Source of the DNA: Metallosphaera sedula DSM 5348
GTDB lineage: Archaea > Thermoproteota > Thermoprotei_A > Sulfolobales > Sulfolobaceae
Length of the DNA: 64,000 bases
Direction of reading: 5' to 3'
Assembly (NCBI RefSeq): GCF_000016605.1
Contig: NC_009440.1
Location: 1,501,789-1,565,788, forward strand
Position numbers and translations under genes: made by a program
The notes under the pieces: generated by a model
Told to the model about the DNA's origin: nothing
Databases searched by the model: none
What the model saw: the letters and a program-made list of their open reading frames with translations, nothing else
Shown: in pieces, positions 39,403 to 51,636 of the stretch
Layout: the number at the start of each line of letters is the position of its first letter
Position numbering within the stretch: the stretch's first letter is position 1

Positions 39403-40806
39403 CTATCTAGAGGCGCAATCGGTAACGATCCCCACTAGATCCTCGTAGGAGTAGTATGGATACTCCAGGATGGCTGCCGAGGCACAGTTCTCAACCTTGA
39501 GCCTATTCTGATACCACTCCCTGTAGAGTAATCTATCCGTAACTGGGGGAGGATTGCCAGACAGCTGTTGGACTAGTTTGTTATAGAGCGTTTCAAGCTC
39601 GGAGGCTCTTTCCTTAGCCTCGGTCAAGGCCTGCTCGTAGGATTGATCCATCCAGTCAATCAAGGTAGCAGAGGCCAGGGCTATGAAGGGAGCGAAGCCT
39701 ATCTCCGACAAGGCCTTCTTGAACCGTTCCGCGCCATCGAGGAGGGCCTGGAGCTCCGGCTCAAGGCTGAGCTCCTTAGCCCAGGTCCTGACACCGGTGG
39801 AGGTGAGCGGGGGAGGCCTCACAGCCCTCACGGCAACAACTTCGAGACCTTGAAGGGAAAGAGTCTCGTATCCCGAGACCAGTCCTGCTACCCCGAAGCC
39901 GGAGCAGGTGTTCCCGCAGGCTATTGAGGTGAGAATAGGGGCGCCCAGGTCGGCGTCGCCTATCCTAGTAAAGGACTTGCCAAAGTTGCATAAATTCTCG
40001 GGCATAATCTCGGCACAGATTGAGGCTAACTCCTGGCTAATCCCGTTCAGGGTAAAGAATGGGAAGTAAATGTTACCCAAGATGGTAAGACCACCTATCT
40101 GTATGGGCTTGGCGGGGGTAGCCCCTATCCCCTCATAGACGAAGGGGTATCCATCAGAGGACAAACGCATTTCATCTTCACCAGATCTAGACAGGTAATA
40201 ATTTCCCTTTTTGTCCCGGTACGTTAGAAATGTACTAGATCTAGCTCTCAGCTCTGGCGCATTGCTCAACAATCCCATGAAAACTACCTGGTAACTTGAA
40301 AGTACGTTCCAAATCCGCCCAGGGATTCCATTACAGTCCTCGAACTGAGCTGGGTTGTACCAGACTGGTGGCACTTCAGGTCTCTGCATGGGAAATATCC
40401 CGATCCCCACCTCGGCAAATCTCTCAAGGATAGCTAGCCCGATCTTCCCGTAGGAGGTTGCCTTACTCCCTCCTTGGTACGCTATTATGGTTCCGTTGGT
40501 CCAGTGGGGAGATACCCCACCCACATAGTACCACTCCCCTGTGTCCTCGGTCCTGAGGAGGAGACCCTGTCTGAATATCTTGTCCGGGTCGTTGTCAACC
40601 TCCTCGCTCACCCTGTGAGAGCTCGCGATCGCAAGGTAAACCTCGTATCTCCGCGCGCTTTGCTTCTCGTACAAAGAGAAGTAACCCCTTAACCCCTGCT
40701 GGAGGCACTGCTCCTGCTTCGTGTTCAGGCTTACCTCGAGACCAATGATTGGCCCCAGCGCTCGGCTCACACCTGAAATTGCTCCAGCTTCTTGATCCAT
40801 ATTCAT
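39403..40806 (-). CDS. Large hypothetical protein
   Basis: A 467-residue protein that I do not recognise. It has no signal peptide; residues 1-150 are mixed, with a Gly-rich, possibly strand-rich middle, and the C-terminal 100 residues are helical (TEAKERASELETLYNKL). Cysteines cluster in SIACGNTCSGFG near residue 295. Its base composition is GC-rich compared with its neighbours. ATG 40806 was chosen; GTG 40812 would add two residues. Located between the two tRNA-Ala genes. Confidence 0.7.
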   Translation of the reverse strand: MNMDQEAGAISGVSRALGPIIGLEVSLNTKQEQCLQQGLRGYFSLYEKQSARRYEVYLAIASSHRVSEEVDNDPDKIFRQGLLLRTEDTGEWYYVGGVSPHWTNGTIIAYQGGSKATSYGKIGLAILERFAEVGIGIFPMQRPEVPPVWYNPAQFEDCNGIPGRIWNVLSSYQVVFMGLLSNAPELRARSSTFLTYRDKKGNYYLSRSGEDEMRLSSDGYPFVYEGIGATPAKPIQIGGLTILGNIYFPFFTLNGISQELASICAEIMPENLCNFGKSFTRIGDADLGAPILTSIACGNTCSGFGVAGLVSGYETLSLQGLEVVAVRAVRPPPLTSTGVRTWAKELSLEPELQALLDGAERFKKALSEIGFAPFIALASATLIDWMDQSYEQALTEAKERASELETLYNKLVQQLSGNPPPVTDRLLYREWYQNRLKVENCASAAILEYPYYSYEDLVGIVTDCASR

Positions 40807-40812
40807 TTCCAC

Positions 40813-41126
40813 ATCGGGAATTTATTTATTCGTTATCGTCGCATCGAGGGTATTACCTGTTTTTGAAACATTAAATAGCTGGTCTGGCCAGAGCCTTACC
40901 CTGACATACCGTAATAACTACGTCTAGCCCCATGGCGTAACCTATGGTCCTCACATTTTCGTCCATTTCTCTGCGGAAATCTACTAGATGTCCTTGGCTA
41001 TAGCCTTACTAATTATGGATGCGGCGATACCACAACTGAGTTAAACCAGTCACATATCTTCTCAGAAAGAACCCTGGTCCTCTTAAAGGGTAAAAATAAA
41101 ACTAGATAACCGGAATTGATGGTGGT
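40813..41126. other. Region with possible decayed coding remnant
   Basis: 314 bases without an intact gene. On the minus strand, the reading CGIAASIISKAIAKDI is followed by stops, and a shifted frame then gives DFRREMDENVRTIGYAMGL to near 40880, which together look like the tail of a broken protein. I cannot name the parent family, so this remains weak. The promoter of tRNA-Ala(CGC) must lie in the last 60 bases. Confidence 0.35.
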
Positions 41127-41201
<75 letters not shown>

Positions 41202-41206
41202 CCTCG

Positions 41207-41782
41207 CTACTGCGTCATTAAGGCCTTTTCCTTGCTTCTTTCCCAGAACCTGACCCCAGCCAGGAAGGAGTTCCTGTTATTTTCATCCCTCAAGACCGAG
41301 AGGAAATCATCCCTCTCCAGGTACTGAGAGAACCTCGCTTGATAAACTACTCCAAGAAGAGCAGTGTTACACTTACCTGCTTTCCCTACGAGTTCATTGC
41401 AATCCAAGACATGTACTTTCCAGTCCCTTAACCTCTCGATTATCATTCTAACGTCATATTCCTGGACCTTAGGGAGGGAAGGCGGTTTCACTGACGCATT
41501 TAGGAAAATCTCTCCTTCCCTTGAAAGATACTCTACATTCCTGAGCGCCTCCGTTGCCTCTAATGCTATCATTATATCTGCCCCTCCGCGAGGTATGAGC
41601 GGAGCCTCCACGTTTCCGATCCTAACGTGAACGTTAACTGCACCTCCTCTCTGGGAAAGACCGTGAGTCTCAGCTTCGAAGACTCTGTAACCCTTACTCG
41701 CAAAGGCCTCAGCTATGATTTTACCCAACGTAACAACTCCCTGACCCCCTATTCCAGCTATTAATACGCTTAGCTTGTCCAT
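41207..41782 (-). CDS. iorB: Indolepyruvate ferredoxin oxidoreductase beta subunit
   Basis: A 191-residue gamma-type 2-oxoacid oxidoreductase subunit: [14 protein letters not shown] at residues 10-23, [19 protein letters not shown] (about 39-57). It partners with IorA for arylpyruvate oxidation in aromatic amino acid catabolism. ATG at 41782, overlapping iorA by 13 bases; its stop is 6 bases from the 3' end of the tRNA-Ala(CGC) gene. Confidence 0.93.
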   Translation of the reverse strand: MDKLSVLIAGIGGQGVVTLGKIIAEAFASKGYRVFEAETHGLSQRGGAVNVHVRIGNVEAPLIPRGGADIMIALEATEALRNVEYLSREGEIFLNASVKPPSLPKVQEYDVRMIIERLRDWKVHVLDCNELVGKAGKCNTALLGVVYQARFSQYLERDDFLSVLRDENNRNSFLAGVRFWERSKEKALMTQ

Positions 41783-43593
41783 GCCTCATCCCACCCCATA
41801 GGTTTCTCCCCCTCAAGTTTGATAGCGTTAAAGGGGCACACGGGAACGCATGCGCCACACCCAATACAATCCTGAGGATTAATTACCGCCTTCTTGTCAC
41901 TCCTTTTCAGGATTGCAGGACACGTAAAGTAATCATAGCAGATCGTACAGCCTGTACATTTATCGTAATTCACCACGGCTACCTGTGCGGGTTTTACCCT
42001 ATCTATGACCTCGAGGGCACAGGCCCTTTTCGCCACCACGACAGCTGGTGCCTGATTCCTCTTTACCCATTCAGATGCCCTAGCTACAACCTTGGCAAAA
42101 TCAGGACTAAAGGGATCCCCAACTTCCACATACTCAACGCCTAGGCCCTTAGCTACGTTCGCTATATCAATACTGGTTGATGGGCTACCCTGTTGGCCTG
42201 TCATGGCGGTGGAGCGATTATCTAACACGATCACGAGAACTGGGAACTTGTTATAGACGGCATTTGCGAGGCCTGGAAGTCCTGTATGGAAGAACGTTGA
42301 ATCTCCTATGATTGCCACGGGGATCGTGTGCGTCGACCTATAAACTCCATTAGCTATTCCTAAACTACTTCCCATGGATATCAAGCTATCTTGCTCGTTG
42401 AAAGGCGGGAGTACTCCCAATGAGTAGCAACCTATATCCCCAGAATAGAAGGTGCTTGAGATCCCGCCCAGGGATAGCCCCTTCTTGAGGAAGAAGAAGC
42501 TTGACCTATGCGGGCAACCTGGACACATGGCGGGAGGTCTCTTGGGTACATCTACGGGGGCCTTTAGGATCTGGTCCAGTTGAGGTTCCTCCTCAATACC
42601 AAGGAATTTAGCTATGGCTCTTGATACCCTTTCGAGGGACATTTCTCCCGCGTATCCCGTAAGTTTCTTTCCATCCACCTTAACGTGAAGTCCTTGGTCA
42701 AGTATCATGGATTTCAACTGATTCTCCACCACAGGATCCAGCTCCTCAATCACAAGGACTTTCTCGACGTCAGTAAGGTAATCTAGAATCTTCTCAGGCA
42801 ATGGTACAGAGCAGGATACACCTATTACCTTAACTTGCTCAGCCTTAAGTTCCCTCAAGGCCTCTAAGGCGTAAGAATATGAAATTCCTACCCCAACAAC
42901 AGCCACCTTACCTTCCCCGCGAGACTCCACCAGATGGGCGGTAAGCGACTTGATCTTCTCCCATCTGTTAAGTTGTTCCTCCCTATCCCTTCTGGAGACC
43001 TCAGGTACAAGGGAGTATCTTCCAGGGTTTTTCTGGAATTTCCCATAGACCGGTTCCCTCCTGGGAATTACATTAACCTGTGACCTAACATGGCTAATCC
43101 TGGTATTTGTGGAAATAATGACAGGATGACCAACCTCCGAGCTCAGGTTAAATGCCTCAACTGTGAGGTCATGAGCAGATTGGGGATTGAAGGGCTCAAG
43201 GACTGGAATCATACCCATAAGCCCATAATACCTGGTGTCCTGTTCGCTCTGCGAAGACCACATGCCTGGATCTCCTGCAGAGACCACCACAAGTGCCCCT
43301 GATACTCCCGTGTAGGATGACGACATAAGCGAATCTGAGGCAACGTTCATTCCCACGTGTTTCATGGTGACCAGGGCCCGGGCACCCATAATTGCAGCCC
43401 CGAATCCTGTCTCAAAGGCCACCTTCTCATTGGAACTCCATTCTGTGTAAACGTCCTTGAACTTCATAAGGGTCTCAATTATCTCGGTCGACGGAGTTCC
43501 GGGGTAACCTGCCGCAACCGCAACGCCGGACGCTAGAGCACCGTAAGCTATGGCCTCATTGCCTAACATTAGACTTGGCTTAACAACTAACAT
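41770..43593 (-). CDS. iorA: Indolepyruvate ferredoxin oxidoreductase alpha subunit
   Basis: A 607-residue thiamine diphosphate enzyme: [20 protein letters not shown] at the N terminus, [10 protein letters not shown] (about 358) and [10 protein letters not shown] (TPP domain), and a C-terminal di-cluster ferredoxin ([14 protein letters not shown] and [12 protein letters not shown]). It oxidises indolepyruvate and related acids to acyl-CoA, reducing ferredoxin. First gene of iorAB. Confidence 0.95.
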   Translation of the reverse strand: MLVVKPSLMLGNEAIAYGALASGVAVAAGYPGTPSTEIIETLMKFKDVYTEWSSNEKVAFETGFGAAIMGARALVTMKHVGMNVASDSLMSSSYTGVSGALVVVSAGDPGMWSSQSEQDTRYYGLMGMIPVLEPFNPQSAHDLTVEAFNLSSEVGHPVIISTNTRISHVRSQVNVIPRREPVYGKFQKNPGRYSLVPEVSRRDREEQLNRWEKIKSLTAHLVESRGEGKVAVVGVGISYSYALEALRELKAEQVKVIGVSCSVPLPEKILDYLTDVEKVLVIEELDPVVENQLKSMILDQGLHVKVDGKKLTGYAGEMSLERVSRAIAKFLGIEEEPQLDQILKAPVDVPKRPPAMCPGCPHRSSFFFLKKGLSLGGISSTFYSGDIGCYSLGVLPPFNEQDSLISMGSSLGIANGVYRSTHTIPVAIIGDSTFFHTGLPGLANAVYNKFPVLVIVLDNRSTAMTGQQGSPSTSIDIANVAKGLGVEYVEVGDPFSPDFAKVVARASEWVKRNQAPAVVVAKRACALEVIDRVKPAQVAVVNYDKCTGCTICYDYFTCPAILKRSDKKAVINPQDCIGCGACVPVCPFNAIKLEGEKPMGWDEAWTS

Positions 43594-43726
43594 AACTATC
43601 GTGATAAACTTTACATGTAAACTTATAAAGATAAATACTATTAATTGTGTTAAGTGTAATAGGTTTTAATATTTACATGTTATCAACATGATAGATAAAG
43701 CCACTAGATGACAGATCGGAGACGGA

Positions 43727-43802
<76 letters not shown>

Positions 43803-43846
43803 TCGTCTCAAGTGAAGTTATAATATGCGCGTTATAAAAGTTTTCA

Positions 43847-44572
43847 ATGGCCACTGAATACGTTATAGAGAGCATTGCCAAGAGAATAGCCGGGGACATA
43901 GTGTGGAGCGAGAACCCAGGTCTCGCAATGAGGAAGTGGAGGGAGACCTTTGGGATTTCCCAGTCAGAGCTGGCTCGAATACTTGGGATGTCCCAATCGG
44001 TCATAGCTGATTATGAAAGGAATAGGAGGCAACCTGGAAGCTACGTAGTCAAGAAGTTCGTGGAAGGGTTGATAGAGGCCGACTCCAAAAGGGGTTACAA
44101 GGTGATAAATGAGCTAGGGAAACTCTTCTCCCTGAACTTTCCCTTCATACTAGATATGGCCGACTTCGTGTCTCCAATAACGCTCCAGGACGTCGTGATG
44201 GCCGTGGACGGGATACCCGTGATGGCAGATCTGAGCAACATACAGGTCTACGGCTATGTGATCACAGACAGTATTAGGGCTATCACGGCATTAAGCGGAA
44301 TGGAGTTCTACCAGTTCCTTTCCATAGTGTTCAACAGAATCCTCGTATTCACAAAGGTGTCAAGCGGAAGGTCGCCCATGATAGCCCTTAAGATTGCCCC
44401 CATAAGACCTAAACTCGTAATCCTGCATAGGCCGGTTAAGATGGATCCCCTTTCCATATACATTGCCAACAAGGAGGGCATAAACGTAATAGTTTCCACC
44501 AAGAGAACTGAAGATGAACTTCTTAACGGGCTTAAGAGCCTTGCCCTTCGGTCAGAGATAAAATTGCCTTAG
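43847..44572 (+). CDS. XRE-type HTH transcriptional regulator
   Basis: A 241-residue archaeal regulator: HTH at about residues 30-60 ([20 protein letters not shown], then [13 protein letters not shown]) followed by a 150-residue domain found in archaeal HTH regulators of unknown ligand. The 3' end overlaps the NAC gene by 41 bases on the other strand. Target genes unknown. Confidence 0.88.
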   Translation: MATEYVIESIAKRIAGDIVWSENPGLAMRKWRETFGISQSELARILGMSQSVIADYERNRRQPGSYVVKKFVEGLIEADSKRGYKVINELGKLFSLNFPFILDMADFVSPITLQDVVMAVDGIPVMADLSNIQVYGYVITDSIRAITALSGMEFYQFLSIVFNRILVFTKVSSGRSPMIALKIAPIRPKLVILHRPVKMDPLSIYIANKEGINVIVSTKRTEDELLNGLKSLALRSEIKLP

Positions 44573-44879
44573 CTATATCCCCGTTGGCCTTGCTCAAGGC
44601 CTCCCTGACTTGCGCCTCTGGCTTCCCTGTCTGCTCCATAACGAACCTAACGTCATCCTCGTTAACTTCAACCTTGGGTTCGGCTTTGCTCTCTACCCTC
44701 GTAGTTCCTCCCACTATGGTAATTGCCTCCTGGCCCATCACGTTAGCCTTGGTCACCATGGGAGACTCGATCACTATCCTCTCATTGGGCGTCTCAATTA
44801 TTACTCGTAAAGCGTCTATGTTCTGAGTTTTTATGCCCATTTTCTCAAGCTTCTTGAGATCCTTGGGACTGACTTTCAT
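44532..44879 (-). CDS. nac: Nascent polypeptide-associated complex protein (aNAC)
   Basis: A 115-residue NAC domain (about 10-65: [36 protein letters not shown]) plus a C-terminal UBA ([20 protein letters not shown]). It binds ribosomes and nascent chains. ATG 44879 is used; the TTG at 44903 would lie upstream of the transcript start predicted from the TATA-like AATATTAAGT (about 44905-44914). Confidence 0.93.
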   Translation of the reverse strand: MKVSPKDLKKLEKMGIKTQNIDALRVIIETPNERIVIESPMVTKANVMGQEAITIVGGTTRVESKAEPKVEVNEDDVRFVMEQTGKPEAQVREALSKANGDIAKAILSLTEGQGS

Positions 44880-44937
44880 TAGACATTTTATGCTATTACT
44901 CAAACTTAATATTTGCGGTTAACCTTTACTAACAGAT

Positions 44938-46199
<1,262 letters not shown>

Positions 46200-46203
<4 letters not shown>

Positions 46204-47360
46204 TACTATTGTTCATACATGCGTCCGATTTCTCCTTTGAGGTAAAGCAGAAGGCATTGGAAACGGCTGAGGATCCTAATCCTGGGTCCTTTTCTTCTCA
46301 AAATACGTTAGTTACATTCATCTCTGTGGAGAAGGGAGATGACGAGGAGATATTGGAGAGAGCCCTGGAGAACATTCGCGACGTAATGAGTAAAACCAAG
46401 CCAGATACGCTTGTGTTATATCCCTATGCCCATCTATCCTCGAACCTGGCTGAGCCAAAAACGGCGATCCAGGCACTTAATTCGCTTTACGAAAGGCTTA
46501 AGGCGGAGAAAGAGAAGGTGGTTAAGGCACCCTTCGGATGGTATAAGGCCTTCACAGTGAGCTGTTATGGTCATCCACTAAGCGAGCTCTCGAGGAGGAT
46601 AACTAAGGCCGTAGAATACCAGAAGAGCAAGGAAATGGAGATCTGTACCAAGTTTGGGTTCCCAGGATCTCCTGAGTCAACTTTCATGAAGATGGCAGTT
46701 CTGGAGAGGTTAAAGAGAGATTTGGGTGCTAAGGGGGTTGTATACGGTGAAACTAGAGTCAAGGGCTTCCTGAGTGTTAGATTCTCTAGACCAGAGGGCA
46801 GGGCACTCCCCTGCGTCAACGAGGACCCCAGGATTGAGGTAGTTTACGAGAGTGATAGGGACCCTGACTTTCCCAGGGAATTTCAGGACTCGGTTAACAG
46901 GTTTCAGATCTGGAGCCGGAACGGGAACCTTGTTAGGGTAGACGTAGGGCTTCTGCTATACTACATACTCTTGAAGTCTAGGGAGAAGCAGACACCCACT
47001 TTACCCCTTTGGCTATCGCCAATCCACGTGAGGATACTAAAGGTCAGAAAGGAGGATAACGTTGAGGACTTTGCGAAATCCTTGAAGGAAAGGGGTATCA
47101 GGGTTCAAGTTGACGACCTTGAAGAGGGTTTGGGAAATAAGATACGTAGGGCAGGAATGGACTGGATCCCCTTTGTGGCCATAGCGGGAGAGAGGGAGCT
47201 CAAGACAGGGAACCTGACCGTAAGGGTGAGAGAGACCTCAGAGCAAAAACCCATGACTGTGGACGAGATAGAGAGAGTTGTTAAGTCGGCAGATGACCTT
47301 CTTCTGCCATCTAACCTGCCCCTGAGCCTGAAGGAGAGGTTAAATAATGAGGAGAGTTGA
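46200..47360 (+). CDS. Threonyl-tRNA synthetase, editing form (ThrRS-ed)
   Basis: A 386-residue protein: N-terminal editing domain of the archaeal DTD-like type ([18 protein letters not shown], then [18 protein letters not shown]), then a degenerate middle and a C-terminal anticodon-binding domain ([11 protein letters not shown]). Class II catalytic motifs are absent. It deacylates Ser-tRNA(Thr) in trans. Second component of the split ThrRS, with the catalytic form at 31075. Downstream gene overlaps by 14 bases. Confidence 0.92.
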
Positions 47361-48297
47361 GGCCATAGTACCCCTTAAGCTTACCCTATTCGGGGAACAT
47401 GCAGTAGTTTATGGGGAACCTGCAATAGCCATGGCAATTTCGGAGACTATGAAAGTTACCGTCACAGAAAGCGATAGAACCGTTATCTCCTCTTCTTCCC
47501 TTAACATTGGGAACATAAAGGTGGATTTGAGGGACATGAGGGTGGAGAGCGAACAGACTGGTAAGGCACTATCGTTTGCCCTAGAGGCCCTGAACTATTT
47601 TGACGAGAAAAAACCAGCTCTAATCTCCATAGAATCCTCCGTCGATCCCTCGGTTGGATTGGGAACTAGCGCGGCGGTTATTGTGGGAGTAGTATCTGCA
47701 TACTCGAAGTTTCTAGGTTACGACATGACCAACTTGGAGATTGCCAAGGTATCTAGACATATCGAGAAAAAGGTTCAAGGCCTAGGTAGCAGGATGGATA
47801 CCTTCACTACCTCACTGGGAGGGGTTCTGTACTTTCCTAGGAATTCGGAAGACGTGGAAAGGGTAAACTCGTCTTTGAACATCTCCGGAGGATACATAAG
47901 ACGAATCTCCTCTACTGCGGAGATCTTGAGAAGGGTTAAGGCAGTGAAGGATAAGAGTAGGGAATTCGACGATATACTTCACCTCATAGGGAAATTGGTA
48001 GACGAAGCCAGGTGGGGAATAGAGAGGGAGGACATGGAAACTGTGGGACAGTTAATGTACATCAATCACGGTCTTTTGATGTCCCTTGGAGTTACCTCGC
48101 CTGCAATAGACGAACTGGTTTCCACGGCCAGAAACATGGGCCTTCCGGGTTGCAAGATGAGTGGTGGTGGGGGTGGAGGATCAGTTGTCTGTCTCAAGTC
48201 GCAGAAGGCTGAACTCCTTTTAGAGTCAAGGGGCTTCAGACTTGTCAATACTGAACCAAATCAAACGGGTGTGGTGATAAAGGAAATAAATGACTGA
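47347..48297 (+). CDS. mvk: Mevalonate kinase
   Basis: A 316-residue GHMP kinase: FGEHAVVYGEPAIA (residues 13-26), VGLGTSAAV (about 105, P-loop), KMSGGGGGG near residue 275. It phosphorylates mevalonate to mevalonate 5-phosphate. It overlaps ThrRS-ed and lies 16 bases before glmS, so the aCPSF2-ThrRS-ed-MVK group probably shares a transcript. Confidence 0.93.
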   Translation: MRRVEAIVPLKLTLFGEHAVVYGEPAIAMAISETMKVTVTESDRTVISSSSLNIGNIKVDLRDMRVESEQTGKALSFALEALNYFDEKKPALISIESSVDPSVGLGTSAAVIVGVVSAYSKFLGYDMTNLEIAKVSRHIEKKVQGLGSRMDTFTTSLGGVLYFPRNSEDVERVNSSLNISGGYIRRISSTAEILRRVKAVKDKSREFDDILHLIGKLVDEARWGIEREDMETVGQLMYINHGLLMSLGVTSPAIDELVSTARNMGLPGCKMSGGGGGGSVVCLKSQKAELLLESRGFRLVNTEPNQTGVVIKEIND

Positions 48298-48313
48298 ACG
48301 TTAACCATGTATC

Positions 48314-50101
48314 ATGTGCGGAATTATTGGAGTAGCATCTATCGGAGCCAAGGATGCTGCCTTAGCCAATATAACTTTGGACGCATTAAAGAGCTTAGAG
48401 TATAGGGGATACGACAGTGTAGGAATGGCCTCGATGGATAGCTCTCACCTAGAGGTGAGAAAGGCTGCAGGTAACGTGGAGAAGTTCGAGAGGTTAAAGA
48501 ATCCTTTGAACATGAAGGGAAACATTTTCCTGGGCCACACCAGGTGGGCTACTCACGGTGAGCCAAATGATATTAATGCTCATCCCCATCTAGACTGCAC
48601 AGGGGAAATAGCGGTTATACATAACGGAACTGTGCTCAACTTTCTAGAACTTAAACAAGACTTGATTGCCAAGGGGCATAGGTTCGTAAGTGATACAGAT
48701 ACCGAGGTGATTGCCCATCTCATTGAGCATTACAGGAAGCTTGGAATGGACAACTTCACTGCGTTTAAACAGGCCATATTCAGCATACAGGGAGACCACG
48801 CAGTTCTAGCCATAATAAAGGGAGATAATAGGATATTTTTCTCGAAGAAGAACAACCCTCTGGTAATAGGATTAGGAGACGACATGAACCTTATATCCAG
48901 CGATGTTTGGAGCCTGGTTAAGGTTACTAACAGGACCATAACCATAGGTGACGACGAACTTGGATACATAACCGCTACCTCGGTTTACGCAGAAAAGATT
49001 ACTGGGGAAAAGGTCAACCTGACCTCTAGGCTCATTATTCAGCAAATAGACAGTTCCGCAACTTCCCTTCAGGGATACGAATCCTTCATGATGAAAGAAA
49101 TCAGGGAAAGCTGGGGAGCGGTTAGGGATACCATAGTTGGACTCATGAATGACATGGAGAAGCTTGGTAAGGCAGTGAAGGCTATGGACAAGGCACGCAG
49201 GATACTTGTGGTGGCAGCTGGGACAAGTTATCATGCAGGGTTAATTTTCGCCTCTAGGTTGATGAGGACTGGGAAGACCGTTATCCCAGTTATAGCCTCT
49301 GAGTATGAAAACGTTAAGGCTGGCGGGGAAGACGTTGTTTTAGTCATTAGTCAGAGCGGGGAAACCATGGACTCACTTCTAGCGATGAAAAGCTTCAAGA
49401 ACAGTGGGTCTTTCGTTGTATCCCTAACCAACACCCTTGGAAATAGTATCTCATACTACAGTGATATCGCCCTCCATACCAGGGCAGGACCTGAGATAGG
49501 TGTTGCTGCAACTAAGACCTTTACCTCTCAGGTTGGGGCTTTACTCCTTATTTCCTCCTTAATGATTGGAGAAAACCTGGATTACCTTAAGGAAGCTGAG
49601 AGTACAGTATCAAGTAGCTTCTCTAAGTCCATTGGTTATGCAGAAAAAATAGGGGTGGATGTTTCAAAGAAACAAAGCTTATACTACCTTGGAAAGGGAC
49701 TTGGAGTGCCCATGGCCATGGAGGGAGCGCTGAAAATTAAGGAGATAGCGTACATTCACGCAGAGGCTTATCCTGCAGGAGAGAGCAAACATGGACCCAT
49801 TGCGTTGGTAGAGAAGGACTTTCCCGTGATCTTTGTGAATACTGGCGAGCACGTAGATGAACTAAGAAACAATTTGAAAGAGATGCAGAGCAGAAAGGCC
49901 AGGGTATACGTGGTCAGTGCAGGCTCTGAGCTAAGAAGCGACCAGGAGGTTACTGAGATCATGATCGACATTAACGACGCTAGACTGGCACCTCTGGCTT
50001 TGGCACCTCCATTGCAACTAATTGCGTATTATGCAGCGAAGGAAAGGGGTCTGAATCCCGATAGACCCAGAAACTTGGCTAAGACGGTGACTGTTAGATG
50101 A
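48314..50101 (+). CDS. glmS: Glutamine:fructose-6-phosphate aminotransferase
   Basis: A 595-residue protein starting MCGIIGVAS: Cys2 is the glutaminase nucleophile. The two C-terminal SIS domains carry AAGTSYHAG, SQSGETMDS and the final NLAKTVTV (Lys). It makes glucosamine 6-phosphate for UDP-GlcNAc. Its stop overlaps the start of the GlmU-like gene as ATGA. Confidence 0.95.
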   Translation: MCGIIGVASIGAKDAALANITLDALKSLEYRGYDSVGMASMDSSHLEVRKAAGNVEKFERLKNPLNMKGNIFLGHTRWATHGEPNDINAHPHLDCTGEIAVIHNGTVLNFLELKQDLIAKGHRFVSDTDTEVIAHLIEHYRKLGMDNFTAFKQAIFSIQGDHAVLAIIKGDNRIFFSKKNNPLVIGLGDDMNLISSDVWSLVKVTNRTITIGDDELGYITATSVYAEKITGEKVNLTSRLIIQQIDSSATSLQGYESFMMKEIRESWGAVRDTIVGLMNDMEKLGKAVKAMDKARRILVVAAGTSYHAGLIFASRLMRTGKTVIPVIASEYENVKAGGEDVVLVISQSGETMDSLLAMKSFKNSGSFVVSLTNTLGNSISYYSDIALHTRAGPEIGVAATKTFTSQVGALLLISSLMIGENLDYLKEAESTVSSSFSKSIGYAEKIGVDVSKKQSLYYLGKGLGVPMAMEGALKIKEIAYIHAEAYPAGESKHGPIALVEKDFPVIFVNTGEHVDELRNNLKEMQSRKARVYVVSAGSELRSDQEVTEIMIDINDARLAPLALAPPLQLIAYYAAKERGLNPDRPRNLAKTVTVR

Positions 50102-51156
50102 AAGCACTGATACTCGCCGCAGGAAAAGGAGAAGGACTAAGCCCCTACAGTGATAAGGTGCAGAAGGAGACAATCCGAATTGTGGGTAAACCTGTAATAC
50201 AATACGTAATAGAAGGACTTGCTTCAGTTGGAGTTACAGAATTCGTAATCGTCGTGAACGAAAAGGAGGAGCAGGTATTGCAGGCAGTGAAGGACTTGAA
50301 CGTGAGGATTGAGACAGTTAGGCAGAGGTCCCCTGGAATCTCTGGGGCTGTACAGGATGGGATGGAGTACATGGATGACATGTTTGTTCTGGCCTTTGGA
50401 GATATAGTAACGCCCAAGGACTTTTACAGGGAACTGATTACCACGTACCACAGATCTGGTTCCCCTGTATTTTCCACAGTTCCCGTATCAACGGGTCTAG
50501 ACACCTACGGGCTCGTGAAGGTTGATCAGGGACTGCGGGTTGTGCGCGAGGGATCCACGCTTGCATTGGCAGGAGCCTACGTAATTCCCAAGAAACCGTT
50601 CAATGACTTTCTCCAGTACCTAGATGAAGTGGCCAGGGACGCTGACTATTTTGTATGGACAGGATCGTGGGTAGACATAGGATATCCGGAAGACTTAATT
50701 CAAGCAGTTGAGGAGCTACTGAAATCCGAGTCGTCAAGGATATCTAACAAGGCTAGCATAGCTAGCACTGCAGTGATAGGAAAGAGTGTAATAGTGGAGG
50801 ATGGGGCCACGATCGAGGATTTTGCGATAATAAAGGGTCCAGCATACATTGGAAGAAATGCGTATGTGGGTTCGTTCTCCCTTGTTAGGGATTTCTCGTC
50901 GATTGAGGAGAGCGCAATCATTGGAGCCTACTCTGAAATAGCCCATTCATTGTTGGGCCCCTACTCTGTCGTAGGATCTAAGTCGTACATTACTCACAGT
51001 ATCATAGGAGACAGAACTAGGGTGGGAGCATCTGTCATAACAGCTAGCTATCCCGCAACTGTGAAAAGGCAGGTCTCTGGAAAGTTTGGCGCTTTAATCT
51101 CTCCAGATGAGAGTATACCGCACGGGGTAGTGATTGGGCCCTCCTACAGGAAATAG
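50098..51156 (+). CDS. GlmU-like sugar-1-phosphate nucleotidyltransferase/acetyltransferase
   Basis: A 352-residue enzyme: nucleotidyltransferase domain with LILAAGKGEGL (residues 4-14) and a left-handed beta-helix of hexapeptide repeats (about 215-340, with IIGDRTRVGASV). It is similar to the Sulfolobus bifunctional enzyme that acetylates glucosamine-1-phosphate and makes UDP-GlcNAc, but shorter (about 400 there). Coupled to glmS, so it is the next step for GlcNAc in N-glycans. Confidence 0.88.
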   Translation: MKALILAAGKGEGLSPYSDKVQKETIRIVGKPVIQYVIEGLASVGVTEFVIVVNEKEEQVLQAVKDLNVRIETVRQRSPGISGAVQDGMEYMDDMFVLAFGDIVTPKDFYRELITTYHRSGSPVFSTVPVSTGLDTYGLVKVDQGLRVVREGSTLALAGAYVIPKKPFNDFLQYLDEVARDADYFVWTGSWVDIGYPEDLIQAVEELLKSESSRISNKASIASTAVIGKSVIVEDGATIEDFAIIKGPAYIGRNAYVGSFSLVRDFSSIEESAIIGAYSEIAHSLLGPYSVVGSKSYITHSIIGDRTRVGASVITASYPATVKRQVSGKFGALISPDESIPHGVVIGPSYRK

Positions 51157-51234
51157 ACCAGCTACGGCTCTAGGAGTCTTAATAACCAGCACATCTTTCT
51201 GCATCTTTTTAATTTGGCCATCTATCATAGAGTT

Positions 51235-51636
51235 ATGCCGAAACTGACAATTCTTCTCGCGGACAACAGTATGGACAAGTTATATCATGGGCTTGTGCTG
51301 GCACTTGACGCTAGATCCATAGACTGGACTGTGAAGTTCTTTGTGACATCGCAGGCTGTCTCGATCTTTACAAAGAAGTTCAAGGGTAAGTCTAAACTGA
51401 GGCTTGGTTTTCTGGCTAGGCTTTTCGTGGAATCGGAAATGAAGAGAATGAAGCTTCCAGATACTTCTGTGCTCATAGAGGAGGCCATAAAGGAGGGTGT
51501 GGAGTTTTACGTGGATGAAGTAGGGCTAAAGATAGCTCATTTAGGGAAGGAGGATCTGCTGGATAACGTGAAACTCTCTGGAGGAATTACGTATCTGAAG
51601 GAGGCTCAAGACTCTGACGTGGTGGTCACATTATGA
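51235..51636 (+). CDS. DsrE-like protein without cysteine
   Basis: A 133-residue DsrE-fold protein. It has no cysteine; the active-site position aligned with YACST in DsrE2B or YVCVQ in DsrE3A reads FYVDEVG. ATG 51235 chosen because a TATA (CTTTTTAATT, about 51205-51214) is centred 25 bases upstream, giving a leaderless start. Its ATGA overlap with the next gene ties it to a TusA-like protein. Possible roles: scaffold or regulator of sulfur transfer without itself carrying sulfur. Confidence 0.8.
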   Translation: MPKLTILLADNSMDKLYHGLVLALDARSIDWTVKFFVTSQAVSIFTKKFKGKSKLRLGFLARLFVESEMKRMKLPDTSVLIEEAIKEGVEFYVDEVGLKIAHLGKEDLLDNVKLSGGITYLKEAQDSDVVVTL

